Shown here: piece by piece, positions 36,865-45,464 of the stretch | Layout of the letters: every line of letters begins with the position of its first letter | How positions within the stretch are numbered: the first letter of the stretch is position 1 | Assembly (NCBI RefSeq): GCF_023169945.1 | Contig: NZ_AP025591.1 | Coordinates: forward strand, 2,006,501 to 2,070,500 | From: Anaeromyxobacter oryzae | GTDB taxonomy: Bacteria; Myxococcota; Myxococcia; Myxococcales; Anaeromyxobacteraceae | Length of the DNA: 64,000 nucleotides | Direction: 5' to 3' | The notes under the pieces: generated by a model | What the model saw: the letters and a program-made list of their open reading frames with translations, nothing else | What the model was told of the DNA's origin: nothing | Database searches by the model: none | Position numbers and translations under genes: made by a program

Positions 36865-37815
36865 TCACGCTCCCGCGGCGCCGGCGGCCTTCGCGGCCGC
36901 GCGGATCCGTCCGAGGATCTCCTGCTGGACCGCCTCGATGTCGGTCGCCCCCTTCGACTCCGGGTCGTAGCCGAAGATCGGGCAGCCCTCGCTCGACGCC
37001 TGGGCGAACTTGGTGCACTGGCGGACCACGGTGTCGAGCAGGTAGTCCGCGTAGTGCGTCCGGAGCGCCTCGAGCGCCTCCCGGGCGATCTTGAACGTCT
37101 GGTTGAACGCGTTCACCACGATGAAGATGTTCTCGAGCTGGTGCGAGAGGTCCTGCTCGATGCCCTGGATCGTCTCGAACAGGAGCCTGAGCCCGTCGTA
37201 GGAGAGGAAGTCGGCGAGCACCGGGATCACGAGGTCCGTCGCCGCCATGAGCGCGTTCAGGTTGAGGAGCCCGAACGACGGCGGCGCGTCGAGGACCACG
37301 AAGTCGTACTTGCCCTTCACCGCCTCGAGCGCGTTCCGCAGCCGGAACTCGCGGCCGGCGAGGGGCATGAGCGCGAGATCGATGGTGCTCATGGCGAGGT
37401 TCGCGGGCACGAGCGCCAGGTTCGGCAAGCGCGTCGTGACCGTCACGTCGTCGAGCGGCGTCCGCCGGATGAGCACGTCGTGCAGCGTCTTCGTGAACGA
37501 CGATCCCTCCCTCCCGAGGCACTTGGTCGCGTGGCCCTGGCTGTCGAGGTCGATCATCAGGACGCGGTAGCCGCGCTCGGCGAGGCGGTACGCGTAGGAC
37601 GACGAGATGCTCGTCTTCCCCGTCCCGCCCTTGAAGTTCAGGAAGAGCTGGATGCGGGGCGGGAACGGCTCCGGGCGCTTCTTCAGCTTGTCGCGCAGGA
37701 CCGCGAGGTCCTCCGGCGCGAGCCCGTCCTTCTTGCCGAGCGCGGCCACGACTTGCTTCTCGGTCGCGCCGACGATCTCGGCGAGGCGCTTCGCGGTGTA
37801 CCGGACGTTCTCCAT
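36865..37815 (-). CDS. pomZ: PomZ-like ParA/MinD-family ATPase
   Basis: 316 aa, near the length of Myxococcus PomZ. An N-terminal helical segment (YTAKRLAEIVGATEKQVVAAL) precedes the ATPase core: deviant Walker A FKGGTGKTS (signature K62, catalytic K67), Walker A' LMIDLDSQGHATKCLG with D91 at the hydrolysis position, and Walker B DFVVLDAPPS. The protein binds DNA non-specifically and carries the PomXY cluster over the nucleoid to midcell in Myxococcus (family knowledge). 9 bp after pomY; AGAGGACC precedes the ATG. Confidence 0.88.
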   Translation of the reverse strand: MENVRYTAKRLAEIVGATEKQVVAALGKKDGLAPEDLAVLRDKLKKRPEPFPPRIQLFLNFKGGTGKTSISSSYAYRLAERGYRVLMIDLDSQGHATKCLGREGSSFTKTLHDVLIRRTPLDDVTVTTRLPNLALVPANLAMSTIDLALMPLAGREFRLRNALEAVKGKYDFVVLDAPPSFGLLNLNALMAATDLVIPVLADFLSYDGLRLLFETIQGIEQDLSHQLENIFIVVNAFNQTFKIAREALEALRTHYADYLLDTVVRQCTKFAQASSEGCPIFGYDPESKGATDIEAVQQEILGRIRAAAKAAGAAGA

Positions 37816-37824
37816 CGAGGTCCT

Positions 37825-39639
37825 CTAGGCCATGAACCAGCGGGTGCCGCGCTTCGCGACCGTGCCCTTCGACTCGAGGGCGGCGAGCGCCGCCTCGATC
37901 CTCGCCGCCGGCGCGCCGACGGTCGCCGCGAGCCCCTCCGGCGTGCAGCCCCGGAGCGCCGCGCGCACCTCCGAGACGACGGTCGCCTCGAGGTCGTCCG
38001 CCGGGCCGCCGGCGACCGCCGCCTGCTGGACGAGCACGGCGACGGTGGCGCGGGCGACGGGAGCGGCGACAGCGGATGCGGCCGCGACGGGGGCGGCGAC
38101 AGCGGATGCGGCCGCGACGCGGGCGCCGACAGCAGATGCGGCCGCGACGGGCGCGGCGGCCACTGTGGCCGCCCCTGCTGAGCCCTTCGCGCTCGCCACG
38201 AGCGGACCTCCCTCTCCCCCCGCGCTTTTGCGGGGGGAGAGGGCCGGGGTGAGGGGGGCGTTCGGGTGCACGGAGACGGCCGCCTTCACGACGTTCGGGG
38301 TCGCCGTCGCGCTCGCCCTCCGCGTCGCGTCCGCGCGCGCGGCCCCCGCCCCCACGATCACCGCCTCCCGGAGCGCGGCCCCGTCCATCGCCGCGAGCTT
38401 CGCCGCGATCCGGCGGGACACCGCCCGCCGCGCCGACGCGGAGCCCTCGACGTCGACGCGCTCCCCGGCGACCCGCGAGAGCGAGCCCGCCGCGGCCCGC
38501 CGCACCGAGGCGTCCGGGTGCTCGAGCGCGCGCGCGAGGGCGCCCTGCGCGCGCGCCGTCGGCCGGCCGGACAGCGCCGCCGCCGCGGCCCGCGCGACGC
38601 CGCGATCCGGGTCCGCGAGCGCGCCCGCGAGCGCCGCCTCGGCACGCTCGCCCGGCGCGAAGCCGAGGAGCAGCGCCGCGCGGCGGCGCACGAGCGGGCT
38701 TGCGTCGGACAGCGCGCCGGCGAGCCGCTCCTCCGCGGCGCCCTCCGCGACCGCGGCCAGGGCGTCGAGCGCGGCGACCCGCACGGCGGGGCGCGGGTCG
38801 CCGAGCTCGCGCGCCGCGAGCTCGGCCGCGAACGGCTCCTTGAACCGGCCCAGCGCGAGGAGGATCGCGCCCTTCACCTCGCCCTCCGGCTCGCGCCCGA
38901 GCGCGACGGCGAGGAGCGGCGCCGCCGCCTTCGACCCGAGCGCCTCGAGGGCGCGCACCGCGCGGAGCCGGGCGCCGGCGTCCGGCGCGCGGAGGTCGTC
39001 CATCGAGCGCTCGTACAGGACGCGGTCCGCGCGCGTCGCGAGCAGGTCCTTCATCCGGTCGGTGTCGCGCCCGGAGACCCCGACGCGCCCCTCCGCCTCG
39101 AACCGCCCCGCGAGCCGCGCGACGGGCTCCGCAGCGGCGCGCGGCGCGTGCGAGTAGGCGGCGGCGCCGTCCACCCGGAGCCCCTGCGCCTCGGCCGCCG
39201 CCTTCCAGGCCCGGAGCGTCTCGATCTCGGCGCGCAGCTCGGCGATGAAGCCGGCGAGATCCGCGCCGCCCTCCTCCGGCCCGGGCGTTCCGTCGGAGCC
39301 CGGCGCCCCCGCGACGCGGGCGCGATCGACGAGGCCGCCCAGGAGCCGCTCGCGCTCGCCCTCGAGGAGCCGCACGCGCTCGGCGAGGTCGGAGGCGCGC
39401 GCCTCGGCGTCGGCGCGCGCGCCGCGCTCGGCCGCGGCGAGCTGCTCGAGCTCGACCTCGCGGCGCCGCGACTGGGCCGCGTCGCCGCGCCCGCGCTCGG
39501 CGACGGTGCGGGCTGCCTGGAGCTCCGACTCGAGCTGCGAGACGCGGCACTCGAAGAAGACGATCTTCTCGAGCGCGCTCCGGAGGTAGCCCTCCGGGTC
39601 GATCGAAACGGCCCCCGTCACCTCGGTCCCGTCCGCCAT
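37825..39639 (-). CDS. pomY: PomY-like coiled-coil / HEAT-repeat protein
   Basis: 604 aa from ATG 39639 (a GTG directly before it is possible). Residues 15-110 form a coiled coil (ALEKIVFFECRVSQLESEL onward). Residues about 195-400 are HEAT repeats (ARLRAVRALEALGSKAAAPLLAVALG and similar). An Ala/Pro/Val low-complexity region then contains repeat copy C and a 30-bp tandem array, and a C-terminal winged-helix-like segment ends TVAKRGTRWFMA. Order and domains match PomY, which with PomX and PomZ recruits FtsZ in Myxococcus. First gene of the operon. Confidence 0.78.
   Translation of the reverse strand: MADGTEVTGAVSIDPEGYLRSALEKIVFFECRVSQLESELQAARTVAERGRGDAAQSRRREVELEQLAAAERGARADAEARASDLAERVRLLEGERERLLGGLVDRARVAGAPGSDGTPGPEEGGADLAGFIAELRAEIETLRAWKAAAEAQGLRVDGAAAYSHAPRAAAEPVARLAGRFEAEGRVGVSGRDTDRMKDLLATRADRVLYERSMDDLRAPDAGARLRAVRALEALGSKAAAPLLAVALGREPEGEVKGAILLALGRFKEPFAAELAARELGDPRPAVRVAALDALAAVAEGAAEERLAGALSDASPLVRRRAALLLGFAPGERAEAALAGALADPDRGVARAAAAALSGRPTARAQGALARALEHPDASVRRAAAGSLSRVAGERVDVEGSASARRAVSRRIAAKLAAMDGAALREAVIVGAGAARADATRRASATATPNVVKAAVSVHPNAPLTPALSPRKSAGGEGGPLVASAKGSAGAATVAAAPVAAASAVGARVAAASAVAAPVAAASAVAAPVARATVAVLVQQAAVAGGPADDLEATVVSEVRAALRGCTPEGLAATVGAPAARIEAALAALESKGTVAKRGTRWFMA
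38061..38150. repeat. 30-bp tandem array in pomY (three units plus a partial)
   Basis: Three consecutive 30-bp units (38061, 38091, 38121) differ at only a few positions, with a partial unit after 38150. On the minus strand they encode ten-residue AAPVAAASAV-like repeats in the low-complexity region of PomY. Confidence 0.93.
38208..38258. repeat. Interspersed palindromic element, copy C (inside pomY)
   Basis: Hairpin CCCTCTCC-run / loop GCTTTTGC / GGGGGGAGAGGG, followed by CCGGGGTGAGGGG. It is read in frame through pomY and encodes PLTPALSPRKSAGGEGG, the peptide often seen when this element lies in a gene. Confidence 0.92.
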
Positions 39640-39699
39640 CACCCGCCGCCCGTATGCCGTGAGACCGCCGTCCCGCCACCCCCGGCGCCCCGTGTCACG

Positions 39700-39766
39700 G
39701 ATCCCGTCCTGATCACGGGATCTTGCGCCGATATCGCAGCATACGGTGTCGGGATCCCGATGGCAA
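39700..39766 (-). promoter_or_regulatory. Probable pomY operon promoter with two operator-like palindromes
   Basis: On the minus strand TTGCCA (39761-39766), a 17-bp spacer and TATGCT (39738-39743) make a good sigma-70 pattern. The spacer contains the perfect 12-bp palindrome TCGGGATCCCGA (39749-39760). Downstream, between promoter and pomY start, lies GATCCCGT-N7-ACGGGATC (39700-39722), which shares the GGGATC core. Transcription would begin near 39731, leaving a leader of about 90 nt. Confidence 0.6.
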
Positions 39767-39853
39767 ATAAGTTGACGCCGCCGCGGGGCTGGTGATCCCG
39801 GCCCCTCGCGACGTCACGCTCCGTAACGCCCGGACGGAGGATTCAGGCCGCCC

Positions 39854-41239
39854 TCAGGCCGCCTGACGCCCCGGCGTGACGGACTCGAGGCCGTGGGCGC
39901 GGGCCCCGCGCTCGCTCTTCCAGAGCAGGAACGAGAAGACGAACCCGACGCTCGCGAGGGCCGCGAGCATCCACATGACGGGGGTCCAGCCGGCGGGGTG
40001 GTCCGCGCCGGCGTGCGCGACGTCCTTCACCAGGCCCATCCCCCAGCTCATCGCGCCCCAGCCGATCTGCTGGCAGAAGGTCATGAGCGCGTAGGCCGAG
40101 CCGAGCCGCTGCTCGGGGACGAGGTACGTCACCGCGGGCCAGAGCACCGCGGGGACCAGCGCGAACGCGAGGCCGAGCATGGCCATGGCGACGACGCCGT
40201 CGAGGGGCGCGCCGGCCGAGAGGACCGTCCCGATGAATGGCAGCCCGATCCGGGGCAGCGTCACGCCGGTCCTCCAGTACGTCAGGAGCAGGAACGGCGG
40301 CACGAGGAGCGCCGACCCGGCGGCCATGAGCAGCGCGCGCTTCCCGATCCGGTCCGCCAGGAGCCCGAAGAGCGGCATGCCGATCATCGAGAGCATGGGG
40401 AGGACGCTCTTCAGGTCTCCGGCGACCGCGTCGGAGACCCCGCGCGCCTGCGTGAGGTAGAGGTTCGCGAAGGTCCGGAACGGGAAGATCGTCGAGTAGA
40501 ACGCGACGCAGAGGCCGACGACCCACCAGTAGGACGTGTCGAAGTTCACGAGGTCCGCGAGCACGAGCTTGTCCGTCGCGCCGGCGCGCGCGACCGCGTA
40601 GCGCCGCGCCGCCCTCGCCTCGAGCGCGGCGTAGACGATCGCGAAGACGAGCCAGGCGACGCCCAGCCCTGCCGCGAGCAGCAGCGGCGGCTGCCACGAG
40701 GTGAAGAGCCCTCCCGCCGCGCTCGGCGACTTGTCGGCCGCGTAGGATCCGAGGCGCGCGATGAGGAGCTGCAGCGCGAGCGCGAACGAGATCTCCTTCC
40801 CCTTGAACCAGCGGCCCACCACCGTCGTCGCGGCGACGATGAAGAGCTCCGAGCCGACGCCGAGGACGAAGCGGCCGCCCATCATCGCTGCCCACGGCGC
40901 CGACGGGACGAGCGCCGGAAGCACCCCGATCAGCACGCTCCCGAGCGCGCCGACCGCGCCGAAGAGCACCGCCGAGCGCGCCGTGCCGAGGCGGTCGATG
41001 AGCACGCCGCCGGCGATGAGGGTGAGGAGCGCCGCGACGTTGTACGCCGTGTCGAGCTTGCCGATCTGCTCGCCGGTGAACCCGAACGCCTTCTCGAGGA
41101 GCGGCGTCACCGGGTAGAGCGCGTCGAAGACGTAGTAGTTCCCGAACATCGCGAGGCTGCACGCCACCAGCACGAGCCAGCGGTACGCGGTCGGGGGCGC
41201 AGGCCGGGCGGCGAGGTCCGGGGCGGCGGCGTCGATCAT
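39854..41239 (-). CDS. Major facilitator superfamily transporter
   Basis: 461 aa with twelve predicted membrane helices. MFS features include GVLIDRLGTARSAVLFG between helices 2 and 3, FVLGVGSELFIVAATTVVGRWF, and the second-half repeat GLLADRIGKRALLMAAG. Substrate not predictable; overall shape resembles the oxalate/formate-nitrate type of single-component MFS carriers in distant bacteria. Runs on its own; a 214-bp gap carrying the pomY promoter lies on the other side of its stop. Confidence 0.88.
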   Translation of the reverse strand: MIDAAAPDLAARPAPPTAYRWLVLVACSLAMFGNYYVFDALYPVTPLLEKAFGFTGEQIGKLDTAYNVAALLTLIAGGVLIDRLGTARSAVLFGAVGALGSVLIGVLPALVPSAPWAAMMGGRFVLGVGSELFIVAATTVVGRWFKGKEISFALALQLLIARLGSYAADKSPSAAGGLFTSWQPPLLLAAGLGVAWLVFAIVYAALEARAARRYAVARAGATDKLVLADLVNFDTSYWWVVGLCVAFYSTIFPFRTFANLYLTQARGVSDAVAGDLKSVLPMLSMIGMPLFGLLADRIGKRALLMAAGSALLVPPFLLLTYWRTGVTLPRIGLPFIGTVLSAGAPLDGVVAMAMLGLAFALVPAVLWPAVTYLVPEQRLGSAYALMTFCQQIGWGAMSWGMGLVKDVAHAGADHPAGWTPVMWMLAALASVGFVFSFLLWKSERGARAHGLESVTPGRQAA

Positions 41240-41320
41240 GGCCGCGGACGATAGTCCGCCTCGGCGGGGGACGCCATCGGGGGATCACGCGGCAGAGCCG
41301 CGCCCGCGCGCGCCGGGCGT

Positions 41321-41779
41321 CTACGGATGTGCGGGCGGAGCCGGGAACGTCTCGCCCCGGCGCTCGGTGTAGTCGCGCACCTCGCCCGTCGTGATCGCCG
41401 GCGGCTCACCGGCGGGCTGTGGGGAGCCCGGCGCGGTGCCCTGGAGACGCTCCGCGGCGAGCTCCTCGAAGACGCCGCGCGCCTCGGGCGGCGTCGCCGC
41501 GGCGGGGAAGTCGGGCGGGACGCGAATCCGCCAGATCCCGGGCATCTCGCCGGCCGCGAGCTCGAAGAGCGCCCGGTCGCTCCGCGCCACGACGACCGCG
41601 CCGTCCCGGACGCCCCGGACCTCGTCGTACCGGATCACCTGATCGCGCCGGAACATCATGAAGCCCTTCGCGACCTCGAACCCCCAGCCGTAGAGCGACG
41701 TGACCCGGCCGAGATCCTTGCCGTCCAGGTCCCGGACCCGTTGCCCCAGCTGGACTCCGTTCCGCTCGCGGTCCGCCAT
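41321..41779 (-). CDS. Hypothetical protein with PRC-barrel-like N-terminus
   Basis: 152 aa from ATG 41779 (MADRERNGVQLGQRVRDLDGKDLGRVTSLYGWGFEV). The first 60 residues read like a PRC-barrel (VxDxDGKxLGRV turn, then hydrophobic strands and an RDQVIRYDEV stretch). The remainder is Pro/Ala-rich with an ITTGEVRDYTERRGE motif. AGAGG precedes the start. The longer frame up to 41827 lacks support. No function assigned. Confidence 0.65.
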   Translation of the reverse strand: MADRERNGVQLGQRVRDLDGKDLGRVTSLYGWGFEVAKGFMMFRRDQVIRYDEVRGVRDGAVVVARSDRALFELAAGEMPGIWRIRVPPDFPAAATPPEARGVFEELAAERLQGTAPGSPQPAGEPPAITTGEVRDYTERRGETFPAPPAHP

Positions 41780-41858
41780 CTCGCGCCTCTCGCAGAGCAG
41801 GATAGGGAGAGGGCCTGGCCGGGGCACGGCCGGCGCGGGGTCCTTCCCGGGCGGGGCG

Positions 41859-42404
41859 TCAGCGGGACGCCGGGCGCCAGTCCTCGCGCAGCACCGCCAT
41901 CGAGACCACGTCGACGAAGCGGCCGTCCCGGAGGGCGGCCTGCCGGAGGAGGCCCTCCGACCGGAAGCCGACCTTCTCGTACGCGTGGATCCCGCGGGCG
42001 TTGTCGGCGTGGACGTGGAGCCAGACCCGGTTCAGCCCGAGCGCCTCGAAGCCGTACCCCACGATGAGCCGCGTCGCCTCCTGGCCGTAGCCCTTCCCCC
42101 ACTCCTCCGGTCCGCCGAGGAAGATCCCGAACTCGGACTGCCGGGCGGGATCGCCGAGGTGGTGGAGGCCGGTGACGCCGACGAGGCGGCCGTGGGGCCT
42201 CGCGACGATCCCGACGACCACCTCGTCGGTGGCGCGGGCGAGCGCGGCGATGAACTCCTGCTCCGCGGCGAGCGACACGGGCCGCTCGAGGCGCAGGTTC
42301 CGCCGCACCGCCTCGTCGTTCAGGATGCCGGTGAGCCGGGGCGCGTCCTCGTGGACGAGCGGACGGAGCAGGACCTTGTCGCCGTCGATGCGCGGGGGCG
42401 CCAT
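41859..42404 (-). CDS. GNAT-family N-acetyltransferase (RimJ/RimL type)
   Basis: 181 aa. Opening LLRPLVHEDAPRLTGILNDEAVRRNL, acetyl-CoA-binding pattern GKGYGQEATRLIVGYGFEALGLNRVWL, then HADNARGIHAYEKVGFRSEGLLRQAALRDGRFVDVVSMAVL. This is the RimJ/RimL/spermidine subgroup; the acceptor could be a protein N-terminus or small amine. 10 bp downstream of the CNNM-family gene on the same strand, so likely cotranscribed. Confidence 0.9.
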   Translation of the reverse strand: MAPPRIDGDKVLLRPLVHEDAPRLTGILNDEAVRRNLRLERPVSLAAEQEFIAALARATDEVVVGIVARPHGRLVGVTGLHHLGDPARQSEFGIFLGGPEEWGKGYGQEATRLIVGYGFEALGLNRVWLHVHADNARGIHAYEKVGFRSEGLLRQAALRDGRFVDVVSMAVLREDWRPASR

Positions 42405-42414
42405 GGCTCCGTTC

Positions 42415-43689
42415 CTAGCCGCGCTTCACGCGCGCCGCCCGGACCTTGGTGACCTTCCGCGGGTCGGCGTCCGCCACCGTGAAGACCCACCCCTTCCAGA
42501 AGTAGCGGTCTCCGCGGGCCGGGATCGCGCCCGCCACGGAGTTGAGGAACCCGGCGACGGTCTCGAAGCCCTGATCGTCCGGGAGATCCGCGCCCGCCGC
42601 CTCGTTGAACTCCGCGATGGGGGTCTGGCCCAGCACGGTGAAGGTGCCGTCGGGATGCGCCTCCACGGCCTTCACGTCCTCGTCCTCGAACTCGTCCTGG
42701 ATGTCCCCGACGATGACCTCGAGGACGTCCTCGATCGTGCAGATGCCCATCACGCCGCCGAACTCGTCGACGACGAAGGCCATGTGCAGCTTCCGCTTCT
42801 GCATCTCGCGGAGGAGCTGATCCACGGGCTTCGACCACGGCACGAAGTGGGCGGGGCGGAGCAGGTCCGGGAGGACGATCAGCTCGGGGTGGGCGAGCAA
42901 CGGGACGAGGTCGCGCGCGTGCAGCACGCCCGCCACGTGATCGAGGCTGCCGCGGTAGACCGGCATCCGCGAGTGGCCCTCCTCGGCGAGGATCCGGATG
43001 ATCTCCGGGACCGGCGTGTCGACGTCCACCGCGACGATGTCGGTGCGGGGCACCATCACGTCGCGGGCGACCTTCTCGCGGAACTCGAAGACGTTGTGGA
43101 TGAGCTCGCTCGTCGCCTCGGCGCCGGCCCCGCCCTGGCCCTTCGCCCACTCGGTGAGCGCGCGCTCCATCTCGTCGAGCGGCGGCCTCGGCAGCGAGAA
43201 GCGGCCCTTCGCGCCGGTGACGAGGAGCGTCGCGACGGAGAGCGGGCGCAGGAGCTCGCGCAGCGCGCGGAACGGGACCGCGAAGGCGAGCGCGACGGCC
43301 TCGCCGTGTGCCGCGCCGACGCCGCGGGCGAGCGCGGCGATCGGGAGCGACAGGCCGCCCACCGCGAGCGCGGCGATCGGGCCCGCCGCCCACCGCGCCG
43401 GCGACGGCACGAGCAGCGCGCCCTCGACGCCGGCGAAGAGCCCGACGAGGAGGATCGAGAACGTCGAGGCGCAGCGGAGCGCGAAGGCGGTGGCCTCGGG
43501 ATCGCCGGCGAGGATGGCGAGCGCCCGGGCGCGCGCACCCGCGTCGGGCGCCGCGGCGAGCGCCTGGGCCCTGGGGACGCCGACCGCGACCAGCGCCGCC
43601 TCGAGGGCCGCCGCCACCGCGCGGGTGAGGAGCAGCACGAGGAGGATCGCGACGATGCCGAGGATCTCCGCGCCCGAGCCGTCCGTCAT
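42415..43689 (-). CDS. CNNM/CorC (hemolysin C-like) membrane protein with CBS pair
   Basis: 424 aa from ATG 43689. An N-terminal membrane domain (EILGIVAILLVLLLTRAVAAALEAALVAV and further helices to about residue 150), two CBS domains (VARDVMVPRTDIVAVDVDTPVPEIIRILAEEGHSRMPVYRG; FVPWSKPVDQLLREMQKRKLHMAFVVDEFGGVMGICTIEDVLE) and the C-terminal CorC_HlyC domain (GTFTVLGQTPIAEFNEAAG). Family members move Mg2+ or Co2+ or help membrane integrity; lysis of blood cells is not implied. Divergent from purS with 53 bp between starts. Confidence 0.92.
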   Translation of the reverse strand: MTDGSGAEILGIVAILLVLLLTRAVAAALEAALVAVGVPRAQALAAAPDAGARARALAILAGDPEATAFALRCASTFSILLVGLFAGVEGALLVPSPARWAAGPIAALAVGGLSLPIAALARGVGAAHGEAVALAFAVPFRALRELLRPLSVATLLVTGAKGRFSLPRPPLDEMERALTEWAKGQGGAGAEATSELIHNVFEFREKVARDVMVPRTDIVAVDVDTPVPEIIRILAEEGHSRMPVYRGSLDHVAGVLHARDLVPLLAHPELIVLPDLLRPAHFVPWSKPVDQLLREMQKRKLHMAFVVDEFGGVMGICTIEDVLEVIVGDIQDEFEDEDVKAVEAHPDGTFTVLGQTPIAEFNEAAGADLPDDQGFETVAGFLNSVAGAIPARGDRYFWKGWVFTVADADPRKVTKVRAARVKRG

Positions 43690-43742
43690 TCCGCCAGGTA
43701 CCCTAGCAAACTCGGCCGGATGCGCCGACATCGAATCGTGCT

Positions 43743-44000
43743 ATGAAGCGGCGCATGGCGAAGAAGGCGCGAGTGTACGTCACGCTCAAGCGCGGGGTGC
43801 TCGACCCCCAGGGCTCGGCGGTGAACCGGGCCCTGCACGCGATGGGCTACGGCGAGGTCTCGGACGTCCGGCTCGGGAAGCTCATCGAGGTCACGCTCGA
43901 CGAGAACGTGCCGGTCGCCGACGAGCGGAAGCGGCTCGAGGAGATGTGCCGGAAGCTCCTCGCGAACACCGTCATCGAGGACTTCCGGATCGAGCTCTAG
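43743..44000 (+). CDS. purS: Phosphoribosylformylglycinamidine synthase subunit PurS
   Basis: 85-aa small subunit of the three-part FGAM synthase. ARVYVTLKRGVLDPQGSAVNRALHAMGYGEVSDVRLGKLIEV is the family core. The start may be ATG 43743 or the in-frame ATG at 43755 (MAKKARVYV), which lies closer to homologous starts. purQ follows with no gap. The large subunit purL is not in the window. Confidence 0.95.
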   Translation: MKRRMAKKARVYVTLKRGVLDPQGSAVNRALHAMGYGEVSDVRLGKLIEVTLDENVPVADERKRLEEMCRKLLANTVIEDFRIEL

Positions 44001-44660
44001 ATGCGCGTCGGAATCGTCACCTTCCCCGGCTCGAACTGCGACCACGACGTCTACCACGTGGTGAAGCACGCCTGCGGCGCGGACGCCCGCTACGTCTGGC
44101 ACAAGGACCGGCTCCCGGAGAAGCTCGACGCGGTCGTCGTGCCGGGCGGGTTCAGCTACGGCGACTACCTCCGCTGCGGCGCGCTCGCCCGCTTCTCGCC
44201 GGTGATGGAGGACGTGGCCGCGTTCGCGAACGCGGGCGGCCCGGTCCTCGGCATCTGCAACGGCTTCCAGATCCTCTGCGAGGCCGGGCTCCTCCCCGGC
44301 GTCCTCATGCGGAACGCGTCGCTCAAGTTCATCTGCCGCGACGTGACGCTGAAGGTCGACGGGCAGGAGACGCCGGTGACGCGCGGCCTCGTCGGGCGGA
44401 CGCTCACGATGCCGGTCGCGCACGCGGAGGGGAACTACTTCGCCGACGCCGAGACGCTCGACCGGCTCGAGGGCGAGGGCCGCGTGGTGTTCCGGTACGT
44501 GGGCGGCGCGCCGAACGGCGCCGCGCGAGACATCGCCGGCATCGCGGCAGGCCCGCGCCGCAACGTGGTCGGGCTCATGCCGCACCCGGAGCGCGCCGCC
44601 GAGGCGATCCTCGGGCGGGACGACGGGAAGCGGCTGTTCGAGTCGCTCCTCGCGGCCTGA
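44001..44660 (+). CDS. purQ: Phosphoribosylformylglycinamidine synthase glutaminase subunit PurQ
   Basis: 219-aa class I glutamine amidotransferase that supplies ammonia to PurL. Starts [18 protein letters not shown]. Nucleophile cysteine in [17 protein letters not shown]; histidine and glutamate in [10 protein letters not shown]. The ATG follows the purS stop directly, so translation is coupled. Confidence 0.97.
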   Translation: MRVGIVTFPGSNCDHDVYHVVKHACGADARYVWHKDRLPEKLDAVVVPGGFSYGDYLRCGALARFSPVMEDVAAFANAGGPVLGICNGFQILCEAGLLPGVLMRNASLKFICRDVTLKVDGQETPVTRGLVGRTLTMPVAHAEGNYFADAETLDRLEGEGRVVFRYVGGAPNGAARDIAGIAAGPRRNVVGLMPHPERAAEAILGRDDGKRLFESLLAA

Positions 44661-44682
44661 GCGCGCGGCGGCCGGACTCCGG

Positions 44683-44732
44683 TCGCCCTGAGCGCAGCGC
44701 CCGCGGAGCGGGCGCGGAGTCGAAGGGCGCGC
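44683..44732. repeat. Second palindromic repeat family, intergenic copy
   Basis: Reads CGCCCTGAGCGCA, an inner perfect hairpin GCGCCCGC-GGA-GCGGGCGC, then GGAGTCGAAGGGCG; the outer CGCCCT and AGGGCG also pair. It lies 22 bp after purQ with no T run, and may end or stabilise the purSQ transcript. A related copy occurs inside the arsR-type gene at 54864-54911, and a half copy inside the TPR gene near 19401-19419. Confidence 0.8.
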
Positions 44733-44816
44733 CGGAGTGGTGTCCGGCCGCGGCGCTTCGGCGCGGGCCCGCGCCGGGAGCGCGCCGCTCGCCGCGCCGC
44801 TATAAGCTGCACGGAA

Positions 44817-45464
44817 GTGCTCCAGGTCGATCTCCACGGTCCGGCGGGGCGCCTCGAGGGCCTCCTCGAGGGTCCCGCGGAAGCACGCTTCGCCGCGGTG
44901 GTGTGCCACCCGCACCCGCGCTTCGGCGGCACGCTTCACAACCACGCCACCTACCGGCTCGCGAAGGCGGTCCGCGCCGCGGGGGGCGTCTCCCTCCGGT
45001 TCAACTACCGCGGCGTCGGCCGGAGCGGCGGGTCCTACGACGCCGGCCGCGGCGAGGCCCTGGACACGCGCGCCGCGCTCACATGGCTCCGGGCGGAGCG
45101 GCCCGGGATCCCGCTCGTCGCCGCCGGGTTCTCGTTCGGCGCGTGGATGGCGGCGCACGCCGGCGGCGCCGAGCCGGAGGTCCGCGGGCTCCTGCTGGCA
45201 GGCCTCGCCCTCCGGTCCGCCGACCTCGATCTCGTGCGGGACAGCGCGGACGTCCGCGGCATCGCGAAGCCGGTCGCGGTGATCCAGGCCTCGCGCGACG
45301 AGTTCGGCACCCCCGAGGAGGTCGAGCTCGCCCTCGCGGGGTCCGCCGGTCCGCGCCGGCTCGTCGCGATCCCGGGCGCGACCCACCTCTTCGGCGAGGC
45401 GCTCCAGGCGCTGCAGCGAGAGGCCGAGGCGGCGCTCGCCTGGCTGCTCGGGGAGGCGCGATGA
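44817..45464 (+). CDS. Alpha/beta hydrolase, YqiA/DUF-type esterase
   Basis: 215 aa from GTG 44817 (CGGAA just upstream; TATAAG about 20 bp before). HPHPRFGGTLHN near the N-terminus, LRFNYRGVGRSGGSYD, and the nucleophile elbow AAGFSFGAWMAA with Ser as nucleophile. His in IPGATHLFGE; acid near SRDEFG. The HPHP..G..hN and NYRGVGxS patterns mark the subgroup of intracellular hydrolases resembling CocE/NonD-like esterases. Substrate unknown. Confidence 0.85.
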   Translation: MLQVDLHGPAGRLEGLLEGPAEARFAAVVCHPHPRFGGTLHNHATYRLAKAVRAAGGVSLRFNYRGVGRSGGSYDAGRGEALDTRAALTWLRAERPGIPLVAAGFSFGAWMAAHAGGAEPEVRGLLLAGLALRSADLDLVRDSADVRGIAKPVAVIQASRDEFGTPEEVELALAGSAGPRRLVAIPGATHLFGEALQALQREAEAALAWLLGEAR

